Assembly: GCA_003134035.1 (NCBI GenBank)
Contig: PLAE01000210.1
Span: 1 to 36,074, forward strand
Reading direction: 5' to 3'
DNA length: 36,074 bases
Source: Candidatus Velthaea versatilis
GTDB lineage: Bacteria; Vulcanimicrobiota; Vulcanimicrobiia; Vulcanimicrobiales; Vulcanimicrobiaceae
Made by a program: the position numbers and the translations under genes. Positions 24,213 to 31,412 of this stretch are shown one piece after another. The notes under the pieces were generated by a model. The model did no database searches and had not been told where the DNA came from. It was given only the letters and a program-made list of their open reading frames with translations. Numbering within the stretch: the first letter of the stretch is position 1; each line of letters opens with the position of its first letter.

Positions 24213-24656
24213 ATCGGTGACCGGGCGCCGGGCTTCGACGTCCCGCTGCCCGACGGGTCGCGTGCCGCGCTGAGCGAGCTGCTCGCGCGCGGCCCGATCG
24301 TGCTCTTTTTTTATCCCAAAGACGACTCGCCGGGTTGCACCGCGGAGGCCTGCTCGTTTCGCGATGCCTACGCCGCGTTCACCGACGGCGGCGCCCAGGT
24401 CATCGGCATCAGCTCGGATTCCCCCGAGTCGCACGCGGCCTTCGCCCAAAAGCACCGCTTGCCGTATCCGCTCGCCAGCGATCCCGGCGGTGCGATCCGC
24501 ACAGCGTACGGCGTTCCCAAGGCGCTCGGTCTCTTACCCGGTCGCGTCACGTATGTCATCGACCGCGACGGTATCGTGCGCTCGACGTTCAATTCGATGT
24601 TCGCGCCGCAAAAGCACGTCGAGGCCGCGCTCGAGGTGCTCAAAACGCTGCGATAG
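24204..24656 (+). CDS. bcp: Thioredoxin-dependent peroxiredoxin (BCP/PrxQ type)
   Basis: Thiol peroxidase of 150 residues that reduces peroxides with electrons from thioredoxin. The peroxidatic Cys45 and the resolving Cys50 lie in DSPGCTAEACSFRD, the five-residue spacing of the PrxQ group, and FFYPKDDSPGCT is the canonical active-site strand. SSDSPESHAAFAQKHRLPYP and the Arg in GRVTYVIDRDG are also typical. It protects against peroxide damage, relevant in a pigment-making aerobe. ATG 24204 starts the standard N-terminus MIGIGDRAPGFDVPLPDG. Confidence 0.94.
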   Translation: MIGIGDRAPGFDVPLPDGSRAALSELLARGPIVLFFYPKDDSPGCTAEACSFRDAYAAFTDGGAQVIGISSDSPESHAAFAQKHRLPYPLASDPGGAIRTAYGVPKALGLLPGRVTYVIDRDGIVRSTFNSMFAPQKHVEAALEVLKTLR

Positions 24657-24666
24657 GCATCGGCGG

Positions 24667-24981
24667 CTACGCGGCGTCCGAGCGCTTTTCAGCGCGTGTC
24701 GCGCCCTGCGTCGTCGGCCACCACCAGGGTTCGGCTTGGCGTTCGTCGCGGAGGCCCGCGAGCACGAATGCGACGGCCAGCGCGCCCAGGACCACGTATT
24801 CGATGAAGCGCGGTACCCGGGCACCGAGCGTTTGGGTGACCAGCACGTCGACGAGATACACAACGGTGAGCGCCCAGCCGGCCGATGTCCACGGCGCGCG
24901 CACCCCCAAAACGAGCATGCTCTTGACGCTCAGCGCGATGCCGAGCACGCAGAGAAGATCGACGATTACCGTGGTTGCCAT
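24667..24981 (-). CDS. Small three-helix membrane protein, unknown
   Basis: No family recognised. The 104-residue protein has about three predicted membrane helices (near 3-21, 33-52 and 62-80), between which lie short loops (RAPWTS, TLGARVPR), then a cytoplasmic-type tail with three consecutive Trp (PWWWP) and basic residues. The ATG at 24981 was chosen because upstream extensions lose the hydrophobic pattern. It converges on the peroxiredoxin gene (10 bp between) and is divergent from the Old Yellow Enzyme gene. Confidence 0.65.
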   Translation of the reverse strand: MATTVIVDLLCVLGIALSVKSMLVLGVRAPWTSAGWALTVVYLVDVLVTQTLGARVPRFIEYVVLGALAVAFVLAGLRDERQAEPWWWPTTQGATRAEKRSDAA

Positions 24982-25144
24982 GCGTCCATTTTCGCGTGTT
25001 TCGCCGCGCACCCATCCGGGGCGCGCCGGCGGCGACGAAACGTCGTGTCCGGCGAATCCCGAAGTCGACGCCGTCGAGCGCGTGGCGCTCCAACGGCGGA
25101 TCCGCGCCGCAACCGGGGCACACCACAGGCGGTCCTTGGCGAAC

Positions 25145-26239
25145 ATGGCCGAGTTGTTTGCCCCATTTACCGTTCGCGATATCACGCTCAAGAACCGGAT
25201 CGTGGTGTCGCCGATGTGTGAATACTCGAGCGTCGATGGATTCGCGAACGATTGGCACGTCGTGCACCTCGGCAGCCGAGCCGTCGGCGGCGCGGGGTTG
25301 ATTTTCACCGAAGCGATCGCCGTGACGGCCGATGGGCGCATCTCGCCCGGCGATCTGGGCATCTATCGCGACGAGCACGTCGAGGAATTAGCCCGCATCG
25401 TCCGCTTCGCCCACGCCCAGGGGGCCGCGATCGGCACGCAGTTGGCGCACGCCGGGCGCAAGGCCAGCAGCGCGGTGCCGTGGGAGGGCGGCGGTCCGGT
25501 GGCCGTCGCGGACGGCGGATGGCGCCCGATCTTCGCGCCCAGCGCCGTCCCGTTCGACGCTGGGAGCATCGTGCCCGAAGCGCTCGACGAAGCGCGGATC
25601 CGGACGATCGCCGGCGCGTTCGCCGACGGCGCCAAACGCAGTGCCGCCGCCGGTTTCGACGTCATCGAATTACACGCCGCGCACGGTTACCTCATGCACG
25701 AGTTCCATTCGCCGATCTCGAACCGGCGCACCGATCGTTACGGCGGCCCGTTCGAGAATCGCGTCCGCTTCACGCTCGAAGTCGTTGACGCCGTGCGCGC
25801 CGTGTGGACCGAGGCCAAGCCGCTCTTCGTGCGCATTTCGGCAACCGATTGGGTCGAGGGCGGCTGGACGATCGAGGAATCGGTCGAATTGGCGCGGCTC
25901 CTCAAATCGCACGGCGCCGATTTGATTGATACATCTTCGGGTGGCACGGTGCCCAATGCCGTCATCCCGCTCGGGCCCGGTTATCAGGTCCCCTTCGCGG
26001 CCCGTATCCGGCGCGAAGCGCAGATCGCCAGCGGTGCAGTCGGGCTGATCACCGACGCGGTGCAAGCCGAACAGATCCTGGCCGAGGGTTCCGCCGACCT
26101 CATCTTCCTCGCGCGTGAATTGCTGCGTGATCCGTATTGGCCGCTGCACGCTGCTCACGCGCTTGGGGTCGATGTCGCTTGGCCCAAACAATACGTGCGG
26201 GCCAAGCTGCGCCTGCCCGAATTGGCCGGATCGCGCTAG
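25145..26239 (+). CDS. NADH:flavin oxidoreductase, Old Yellow Enzyme family (YqjM-like)
   Basis: FMN-dependent ene-reductase, 364 residues, closest to the YqjM class. Cys25 and Tyr27 (SPMCEYSS) match the FMN-tuning Cys26 and Tyr28 of YqjM. QLAHAGRKASS, the substrate-binding histidine pair in ELHAAHGYLMHEFHSPISN, GGPFENRVRFTLEV and the phosphate-binding LIFLARELLRDPYW follow. It reduces electron-poor alkenes or quinones using NAD(P)H and is often linked to oxidative or electrophile stress. ATG 25145 is the natural start; an open extension upstream to 24335 runs antisense to the small membrane protein and is not coding. Confidence 0.94.
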   Translation: MAELFAPFTVRDITLKNRIVVSPMCEYSSVDGFANDWHVVHLGSRAVGGAGLIFTEAIAVTADGRISPGDLGIYRDEHVEELARIVRFAHAQGAAIGTQLAHAGRKASSAVPWEGGGPVAVADGGWRPIFAPSAVPFDAGSIVPEALDEARIRTIAGAFADGAKRSAAAGFDVIELHAAHGYLMHEFHSPISNRRTDRYGGPFENRVRFTLEVVDAVRAVWTEAKPLFVRISATDWVEGGWTIEESVELARLLKSHGADLIDTSSGGTVPNAVIPLGPGYQVPFAARIRREAQIASGAVGLITDAVQAEQILAEGSADLIFLARELLRDPYWPLHAAHALGVDVAWPKQYVRAKLRLPELAGSR

Positions 26240-26241
26240 CT

Positions 26242-26262
26242 CGGGGCGAGGCGCTCGTCCCG
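26242..26262 (+). terminator. Hairpin just after the Old Yellow Enzyme gene
   Basis: CGGGGCGAG (26242-26250), loop GCG, CTCGTCCCG (26254-26262) form a 9-bp stem with one G-T pair, three bases after the stop codon. No T-tract follows, so it may be a weak or factor-assisted terminator. Confidence 0.4.
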
Positions 26263-26283
26263 GGCGCGGCGCATTCTCGGCAG

Positions 26284-26637
26284 ATGGCTATTCCGTTATC
26301 GCCCGATCTGCAATACCGCCTAACCGAGATGGTCGTGCATGCCACTGAAGTGACGGCCGAACTTGCGCTGGCCGGGTTGCCGACGCGGATGTCGTTCACC
26401 AGCGGCTCGATCAACGGAAACCCGATGACTCTCCAGGGCTGGTCGCTCGAACAAATCGCGCTGACCGAAGAAGGCGAGGTTGCCTGGGAACTCGTCCTCA
26501 ACCTCGACCAATACGACTCGGTCGACTGGAGCACCGACGGCGCGCTGGTTTTCGCGAAGGACGGCAATACGCTGACGCTGTCGTACGCGATCGGCGAACT
26601 CGATGCCGGCGATCTCGGCACGATGAGCGAAAACTAA
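26284..26637 (+). CDS. Hypothetical protein (117 residues)
   Basis: Not recognised. The soluble, acidic product (MAIPLSPDLQYRLTEMV, followed by regular beta-type segments such as VAWELVLNLDQYDSVDW and TLTLSYAIGELDAGDLG) has no signal peptide, membrane segment or cysteine. The regular polar/hydrophobic alternation and normal codon pattern argue that it is a real gene. ATG 26284 follows the hairpin after the Old Yellow Enzyme gene by 21 bases; co-transcription is possible. It converges on the next minus-strand gene. Confidence 0.7.
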   Translation: MAIPLSPDLQYRLTEMVVHATEVTAELALAGLPTRMSFTSGSINGNPMTLQGWSLEQIALTEEGEVAWELVLNLDQYDSVDWSTDGALVFAKDGNTLTLSYAIGELDAGDLGTMSEN

Positions 26638-26659
26638 GCGCGGACTTTGTGCGGTCCCC

Positions 26660-27295
26660 TCAACATGAGGAAAGCGCCGAGACGTTCTCGCGAAACCAAA
26701 TTTTCCAGCTGAAATCGAAGTCTTCAAGCGTGTCGAAAATCGTGTGCGCGTCGGCGTTGCATGGTTTGCGCGTGTCGTTTGCCGGCCCGCTGGTGCGATC
26801 GATCGGTGCGACCTCGAACGGCGGAGCGTTCTTGCAGTTTGGCTGCGCGCAGTCGCCGACAAGCTGAACTTCGATCGTGCGCGTCCCCGCGTTGCGCACG
26901 TAGATGCCGCTCTGTTTGTGTTCCGGGTCATGAACGCGCCAAATCGCGATTCGTTCGGTTCCGACTTGGGTGAGGGGCGATTCACCGTTGCCGGACCAAT
27001 CCGGGCTGCTGTCGGCGACCTGCGTGCTCGCCGCGGCCGTCGGTGCCGGCTTCGGCAACAGACCCAGAATCGACTCACCGATCGTGGTGTTCGGGAAGAT
27101 CAGCGTCCACAGGGGGATGAGCACGAAAAGAACGCCGAGCGTCCCGAGGGTGACGCGCTGCAGCACGACCGTTGGTGCCGGGATCTTCACCGGCCCCAAC
27201 TCATACGGCTTCCCGAGAATCGACGAGATAAGGCAAACAATGCCGATGACGAACGTCAATACCGGCAGTCCCGCGCCGAACAAGTCTGTGGCCAT
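26660..27295 (-). CDS. Two-helix membrane protein with extracytoplasmic domain, unknown
   Basis: Not recognised. The 211-residue protein has helices near 6-27 (FVIGIVCLISSILG) and 45-65 (LGVLFVLIPLWTLIF). A long soluble C-terminal part follows, with Pro/Ala/Ser linker, beta-strand-like segments (RIAIWRVHDPE, SGIYVRNAGTRTIEVQLVGD) and five cysteines late in the chain that could form disulfides. ATG 27295 has AGGTGG a few bases upstream and begins the hydrophobic region; a longer reading to 27439 adds only arginine-rich filler. The 288 bases up to the DUF2087 gene hold nothing I can identify. Confidence 0.68.
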   Translation of the reverse strand: MATDLFGAGLPVLTFVIGIVCLISSILGKPYELGPVKIPAPTVVLQRVTLGTLGVLFVLIPLWTLIFPNTTIGESILGLLPKPAPTAAASTQVADSSPDWSGNGESPLTQVGTERIAIWRVHDPEHKQSGIYVRNAGTRTIEVQLVGDCAQPNCKNAPPFEVAPIDRTSGPANDTRKPCNADAHTIFDTLEDFDFSWKIWFRENVSALSSC

Positions 27296-27583
27296 CGATC
27301 CACCTCGCGACGATGCGATAAGAACGAACGATTCGCGGGACGGTTCCCGCACCGACCGGCCCGCGACGGTTGGCCGAAGCCGCGGGTCCGACCGGTCTAA
27401 TTCTTTCGCGCCGCCGATCGAACAGACCACGCGGCGCACTGGCGACTTTCGGCACCATGCGAGCGTATCGGGGCGGCACTCACCGGTCCGCTAGCCTGCG
27501 CAAGGTCCCGTCAGCGTTTTCGCCCGAGAGGGGCCGGCGTCGGCAGCGCCGGACAGCGCGCGACGCTTCCTGCGTCGATTTTA

Positions 27584-27886
27584 TTACAGCGTTGAAGGTT
27601 CGTCGACGACGACGAGATTTTGTTTGTCGGCCGTGCGCCAGTAGTAGCCGTCCGAACGATCGAGGAAATACTCGTCGTACATCCCGCGCCGGAGCGTGGC
27701 GAAATCGGGATGGGCCGCGCCGATCGCGGCGTTGATCTCGGCTTCGGCGTAACGCCGCCCGGCGTCGAGTTGCCCGGCCAGCCACTCGAAGACGACCAGC
27801 TTCGCGTTTCGCCGCGCGGGGATGACTTTGAGCTTCCCCCCAACGACGAAGTTTTCGCGCACCGCATCGGCTTGCGCGCGAAGCAT
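27584..27886 (-). CDS. DUF2087-domain protein
   Basis: A 100-residue protein that is almost entirely a DUF2087 domain (PF09860): GKLKVIPARRNAKLVVFEWL, then AGRRYAEAEINAAIGAAHP, DFATLRRGMYDEYFLDRS, and GYYWRT close to the end. The domain has a winged-helix-like pattern and appears alone or attached to transcription factors; its function is unknown. ATG 27886 is preceded by GGGAG at ten bases; a start at 27940 would add a basic tail. It lies 79 bp downstream of acsF on the same strand and may share its transcript. Regulator or accessory-factor roles are both conceivable. Confidence 0.78.
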   Translation of the reverse strand: MLRAQADAVRENFVVGGKLKVIPARRNAKLVVFEWLAGQLDAGRRYAEAEINAAIGAAHPDFATLRRGMYDEYFLDRSDGYYWRTADKQNLVVVDEPSTL

Positions 27887-27965
27887 GACGATGCGCTCCC
27901 GGCCGCTCGACACGCTACGTGTCCTCAGCCGACTGGGCAAACGGGTGCGCGGCGGCGCCTGCCGG

Positions 27966-29108
27966 CTATCCGTGTGCTGGTTGTGCCTGCGCGCGCAGCG
28001 AGGTCGGCCGTGCGCCAGCCAGTTTTATTCCCGAAATATCGCCCGGATCAGGGGCGATGTTCAGCCACTCCGAACGCGGCAGCGTCGCAACGAAATCATG
28101 CGGCTGCAGCACCAGCTTGGCGTACTGGACGATCGTGTTTCCGTAGCGCACGAAGCGCATGATCTTCGCCCGGGCCCCCGCGATGCCGGTCTTGCCGCGG
28201 TTCGCTTTGTTCTTGAAGTTGTTGCGCATCATTTTGCGCAGGCATGAGAGAAAATACGCCGAGTCGGTACGGATCGCCAGGCCCCACACGTGGCGTGCGG
28301 CCCGTTCGGTCTCGTTGATGACCTTGACGTCGTACTTTTCCCAGTCGATGCCGAGCTTGCCGTAAATCTCCGATTCGCAGTCGCGCAGATACATCGTGAT
28401 GTAGACGGCGAGCGTGAAGAACTTGATCGCCAAGTGGTTGAGCCGCCCGCGCAGGTACTGCGGCTGGCTGCGCAGCATGAGCGCGAAGAAGCGGCTATGG
28501 CGGCGCTCGTCGTTGCACCAATCGTCGAAGTAGCTAAAGATCGGATGGAACGCGAACTCGGGGTTCGCCTTGAGGTGATCGCTGATGTTCTGATAGCGGT
28601 AGAAGCCGACGATCTCCGAGAGGTACGTCGTGATGAAGATCAGCTTGGGATGCATGTACTGGAGCTTTTCCATCTTGGGCAGTAGTCCGAGATCGAACTT
28701 GCGCCCCATGTGCCGCATCACCCAGCTCAAGAACGAACTATGCCGTCCCTCGTCGCGCGCCATACACTTATAAATTGCCGCGACGTCGGGATCACTAAGC
28801 TTCTTTTGGACTTCGCTGTAGAGCAGGCAACCCGAAAACTCGCCGATCGACGAACGGTTTAAAAACTCGTAGAATTCATCCCAAAGCGGCCGGTAATCGA
28901 GGTCGTTGACCTGATCGGTCCATTTGAAGAGCGTGCGATTCCAGTCGCGCTCGAAGTCCGCGCGCAACGCCTTGAAGTCGGCCCGGTATTGCGACACGTC
29001 CAGCCCGTTGAGGATCCGAAAATCCGTGCGGTACAGCCGCGGCTTGAGCAGTTGCGGGGCGGCCGGTTTGGGCGGCCGCACCACCACCATATCGGCGATC
29101 ATGGTCAT
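27966..29108 (-). CDS. acsF: Oxygen-dependent Mg-protoporphyrin IX monomethyl ester cyclase
   Basis: Diiron monooxygenase that forms the fifth (E) ring of chlorophylls, converting Mg-protoporphyrin monomethyl ester to divinyl-protochlorophyllide using O2 and reductant. The 380 residues contain a ferritin-like ligand set: Glu90 (IGEFSGCLLYSE), Glu120-x-x-His123 (ARDEGRHSSFLSW), Glu165 (TYLSEIVGFYRY) and Glu201-x-x-His204 (DWCNDERRHSRFF). FHPIFSYFDDWC is the typical segment before the second motif. It is slightly longer than most homologues, with an Ala/Gln-rich C-terminal tail. It begins seven bases after bchM stops, so the two are an operon. The oxygen-independent alternative BchE (radical SAM) is not in the window. 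Confidence 0.94.
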   Translation of the reverse strand: MTMIADMVVVRPPKPAAPQLLKPRLYRTDFRILNGLDVSQYRADFKALRADFERDWNRTLFKWTDQVNDLDYRPLWDEFYEFLNRSSIGEFSGCLLYSEVQKKLSDPDVAAIYKCMARDEGRHSSFLSWVMRHMGRKFDLGLLPKMEKLQYMHPKLIFITTYLSEIVGFYRYQNISDHLKANPEFAFHPIFSYFDDWCNDERRHSRFFALMLRSQPQYLRGRLNHLAIKFFTLAVYITMYLRDCESEIYGKLGIDWEKYDVKVINETERAARHVWGLAIRTDSAYFLSCLRKMMRNNFKNKANRGKTGIAGARAKIMRFVRYGNTIVQYAKLVLQPHDFVATLPRSEWLNIAPDPGDISGIKLAGARPTSLRAQAQPAHG

Positions 29109-29115
29109 GTCGTGC

Positions 29116-29877
29116 CTAGCGCCGGACGGCCTCGAAGACGAAGGAGTCGTAGAAGAAGAACTTGATCCGCTTGGTGCGCGCCATCTTGTAGCCGGCGCGG
29201 TAGAGGATTTGTTCGACCTGATCGTAGCTGAACATGAACAGCTTGGTCATGCGGTTCTTGGCGTGGAAGCGCTGGCCGACTTTCATCCAGAAGTCGTTGA
29301 ACGGCGTGCGCAGCGCGAACGAGCCGACGACTTTGTGCGAACTCAGTTTCGCAAGGCCGGTCAGCATCGTCGCCACTTCCTCGTACGGATAGTGGAAAAG
29401 CACGTCGAGGCAGCACACAAGATCGAACGTCTTGTCGGCGCCGGCCAGCGAGGCGATGTCGCCGACCATGAAGTTCGGCGGGATGCCTTTGGTGCGGCCG
29501 GTGTTGATGTACTTGGCGAAATGAATCATCGGCGCCGACACGTCGAACGCATCGACTTCGTAGCCGCGATTGGCCAACTCGATCGAAAGATTACCCGTGC
29601 CGCAGCCGGCGTCGAGCGCCGTATGGTGCTTGTCGGTTTCGATGAAGCTTAGGACCTCGTCGATTGCTCGCTGGTGGCCGTCGCGAATCACTCGCCAAAT
29701 CGGCGGAATGTCACCCGATCCGTAGATCGCGGTCCAGCGCGAGAATCCAGAGGTCTCGAAATATTTGCGGACCCGGCTACCGATATCGGTCGTGGCCGCG
29801 TCTCCGAACAGCGGCGTCTGCTTCGGGTCGGAATGCGGGATAGTCGCGGTACGGAAATCGTGCGGAGCAGTCTGCAT
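29116..29877 (-). CDS. bchM: Mg-protoporphyrin IX O-methyltransferase
   Basis: SAM-dependent methyltransferase that esterifies the ring-C propionate of Mg-protoporphyrin IX, the step just before the cyclase. The 253 residues show the BchM/ChlM N-terminal signature (VRKYFETSGFSRWTAIYGSG, from 36), IRDGHQRAIDEVLSF, the SAM motif I LDAGCGTGNLSIELANRGYE (from 88) and VDAFDVS. A 35-residue N-terminal extension is variable in the family. ATG 29877 has AAGGTGG a few bases upstream, but the start codon lies within a perfect 11-bp inverted repeat that could block translation. The immediate neighbour acsF acts on its product, so substrate channelling or balanced synthesis is likely. Confidence 0.94.
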   Translation of the reverse strand: MQTAPHDFRTATIPHSDPKQTPLFGDAATTDIGSRVRKYFETSGFSRWTAIYGSGDIPPIWRVIRDGHQRAIDEVLSFIETDKHHTALDAGCGTGNLSIELANRGYEVDAFDVSAPMIHFAKYINTGRTKGIPPNFMVGDIASLAGADKTFDLVCCLDVLFHYPYEEVATMLTGLAKLSSHKVVGSFALRTPFNDFWMKVGQRFHAKNRMTKLFMFSYDQVEQILYRAGYKMARTKRIKFFFYDSFVFEAVRR

Positions 29878-29911
29878 CGGCCCACCTTACGTCGACGGTA
29901 TGGGCCGATGC
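29874..29911 (-). promoter_or_regulatory. Perfect 11-bp inverted repeat enclosing the bchM start codon
   Basis: On the transcript, GCATCGGCCCA (29911-29901) and TGGGCCGATGC (29884-29874) can pair perfectly around a 16-base loop. The bchM AUG (29877-29875) is inside the 3' arm and its Shine-Dalgarno sequence is at the loop-stem boundary. A stem this GC-rich should hinder initiation unless opened by coupling, a protein, an RNA or a ligand. Alternatively the repeat is a DNA operator for a dimeric regulator. Confidence 0.65.
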
Positions 29912-29922
29912 TACGCGTGGAG

Positions 29923-30126
29923 CTAGCGCCGGGCGGTGAGCGCCGTCACCCGGGAACGCCTGCTCGCGCCCAGCCGCAAGCCCAGCCTCCGGGCCGCGAA
30001 GCCCACCGCCAGGACCACGGCGGCCACCAGCGCGGCGACGATGAGGAGCTTGACCACCAAGAGCACCGCCATGACCGCGACGAGGCCCAGCGCAATCGCG
30101 AGGGTAACTCGGACGAACAAACCCAT
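29923..30126 (-). CDS. 67-residue hydrophobic membrane protein, unknown
   Basis: Not recognised. The product is one long hydrophobic region (MGLFVRVTLAIALGLVAVMA followed by VLLVVKLLIVAALVAAVVLA), enough for one long or two short helices with a central lysine, and an arginine-rich C-terminal tail that should stay in the cytoplasm. GGAGG lies nine bases before ATG 30126; a first ATG nearer to it is in another frame. It ends 45 bp before bchM on the same strand and is probably the first gene of the bchM-acsF transcript. A role in membrane placement of the pigment enzymes is possible but only inferred from position. Confidence 0.6.
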   Translation of the reverse strand: MGLFVRVTLAIALGLVAVMAVLLVVKLLIVAALVAAVVLAVGFAARRLGLRLGASRRSRVTALTARR

Positions 30127-30251
30127 GAGACATTACCTCCGCCGCGAGATACCGCCCGACACGGCGGTGTGTTTCGCCGGCGGCCGCCTCACCCACCGGG
30201 CCGCTAGGCGACGCTCGCCTTGCACACCCGCGGCGCGGCCGCAAACGCGAT

Positions 30252-30302
30252 GGCGGCTTGCGGCGCAGCCGCAAACGCGAAGGAATGCGCGAAGCGCATT
30301 CC
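30252..30302 (+). repeat. REP-like palindromic repeat, copy B
   Basis: The 29-base core (30252-30280) contains a 7-bp stem (TTGCGGC, loop GCA, GCCGCAA). Two bases later is a perfect hairpin: GGAATGCGC (30282-30290), loop GAA, GCGCATTCC (30294-30302). A partial second unit ending in GCCGCAAACGCGATGG lies just before (about 30220-30251). The hairpin begins one base after the regulator's stop codon, so it may end or stabilise that transcript. The core is identical to copy C. Confidence 0.75.
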
Positions 30303-30303
30303 A

Positions 30304-31389
30304 CTACGCTTCTTCTGAGGCCGCCAGGCTCGAGAGGAGGTCGAACTGTTTGACCGCGATTGTCGAGTTGCGCCGGCTCTCGATCACGCCCCGGTCCTGC
30401 AACTCGTGGAGCTTGCGGGTCACGGTAACGCGGTTGCTGCCGATCATATCCGCTAAGCGCTGGTGAGTGAGCGGGATGTCGATGAGCGTCGCCGCGCTTT
30501 CGATCTTGCCGAACTGCTTGGCCAACTCGAGCAGCGTGCGGTAGAGCCGGATGTTGACGCTGTTATTGAGCAGGTCTTCGATGAGGACTTGCGATTCGGT
30601 GATGCGCCGCGTGAACGCGGCGATCACGTCGATCGCCGCCGCCGGCTGCGCGCCGATGAGATCGACGAGATCGGCTTCGCTGACGCCCAGCACGCTAGAC
30701 GGGCTCATGGCCTCGGCGCACAGGCACGATAGGCTTGCCGACTCGGCGCGCCACTGCAGAAAGACGTCGTTCTCGCCGAGGATCGACAAGGTGATCGTGC
30801 GGCCGTTGGGCAGTAAATTATACAGTCGCAATTTACCGCTCTCGACAAAATAAAAGCGCATCCCCGCGTCATAGAGCGGCAAGATTTCGTCGCCCGGCGG
30901 CAACGTGTACGTGGTGTAGCGGGCACGCTGGCGCAGCAGTGCGGCGCGCAGCCGTTCGCGCATCGACAGCGCAGCGGCGATATCGGTTTGCGAATCGGTC
31001 TCGGATTTATAGCCCTCCGCGACCGCCATTGCGATCATCGAGCGCAGGTCGCCGATCTCGTTGATGATCGTGATCGGAGGCACTTCGCCGTCGTTCGCCT
31101 CGAGTAGCGCGACCTCGATGAGGTTGGTCGCGTTGACGGTGCGCTTGATCGCATCGGAGAGATCGAAGCCGCTGCGGCGCTGAAACCGTCCGGCCTCGCG
31201 CGAGTAATTCAGCAGTTCCTCGAAGTCGGCGCTCTCGACGGCGCGCACGATGGCATCCCAATAGATAAGGTGCTCGTCGACGACTTCGGACCGCACCGCG
31301 GTCGCGAAATCCGACTCGCTTTTCGCCACCCACCGGTCTTTATAGACCTCGGTGCTCTTGCGGAGCATGGCGGCTAGTGTAGCTGACAT
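30304..31389 (-). CDS. Crp/Fnr-superfamily regulator with helical N-terminal sensor-like domain
   Basis: A 361-residue transcription factor, about 130 longer than ordinary Crp proteins. The first about 140 residues are helical (DEHLIYWDAIVRAVESADFE, then REAGRFQRRSGFDLSDAIKR) and loosely recall RsbR/RsbRD-type N-terminal sensor domains. A cyclic-nucleotide-binding-like barrel follows (about 155-245: YTLPPGDEILPLYDAGMRFY, FVESGKLRLYNLLPNGRTIT), then the dimer helix and a Crp helix-turn-helix (LTHQRLADMIGSNRVTVTRK, from 307). Only two close cysteines exist (SCLC, 221-224), so it is not an Fe-S Fnr. ATG 31389 was preferred over a TTG at 31407 because a palindrome covers that region. It lies directly upstream of the bchM-acsF genes and is the obvious candidate to control them. 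Confidence 0.85.
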   Translation of the reverse strand: MSATLAAMLRKSTEVYKDRWVAKSESDFATAVRSEVVDEHLIYWDAIVRAVESADFEELLNYSREAGRFQRRSGFDLSDAIKRTVNATNLIEVALLEANDGEVPPITIINEIGDLRSMIAMAVAEGYKSETDSQTDIAAALSMRERLRAALLRQRARYTTYTLPPGDEILPLYDAGMRFYFVESGKLRLYNLLPNGRTITLSILGENDVFLQWRAESASLSCLCAEAMSPSSVLGVSEADLVDLIGAQPAAAIDVIAAFTRRITESQVLIEDLLNNSVNIRLYRTLLELAKQFGKIESAATLIDIPLTHQRLADMIGSNRVTVTRKLHELQDRGVIESRRNSTIAVKQFDLLSSLAASEEA

Positions 31390-31390
31390 A

Positions 31391-31407
31391 TCGAAAATAT
31401 TTTTCAA
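31391..31407. promoter_or_regulatory. AT-rich 17-bp palindrome between the regulator and helicase genes
   Basis: On the plus strand TCGAAAA, spacer TAT, TTTTCAA form an inverted repeat with one mismatch, unusually AT-rich for this genome. It sits in the only gap between the divergent regulator and helicase genes and overlaps where both promoters must lie. It is a good candidate operator, possibly for autoregulation. Confidence 0.55.
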
Positions 31408-31412
31408 TTACC

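Noticed and set aside
29870-30303. PpsR/CrtJ-type TGT-N12-ACA operator upstream of bchM
   Set aside because: Scanned by eye on both strands; no convincing copy of the motif was found.
30304-31389. Fnr-type oxygen sensor with an iron-sulfur cluster
   Set aside because: The protein has only two neighbouring cysteines (SCLC), not the four needed for a [4Fe-4S] cluster.
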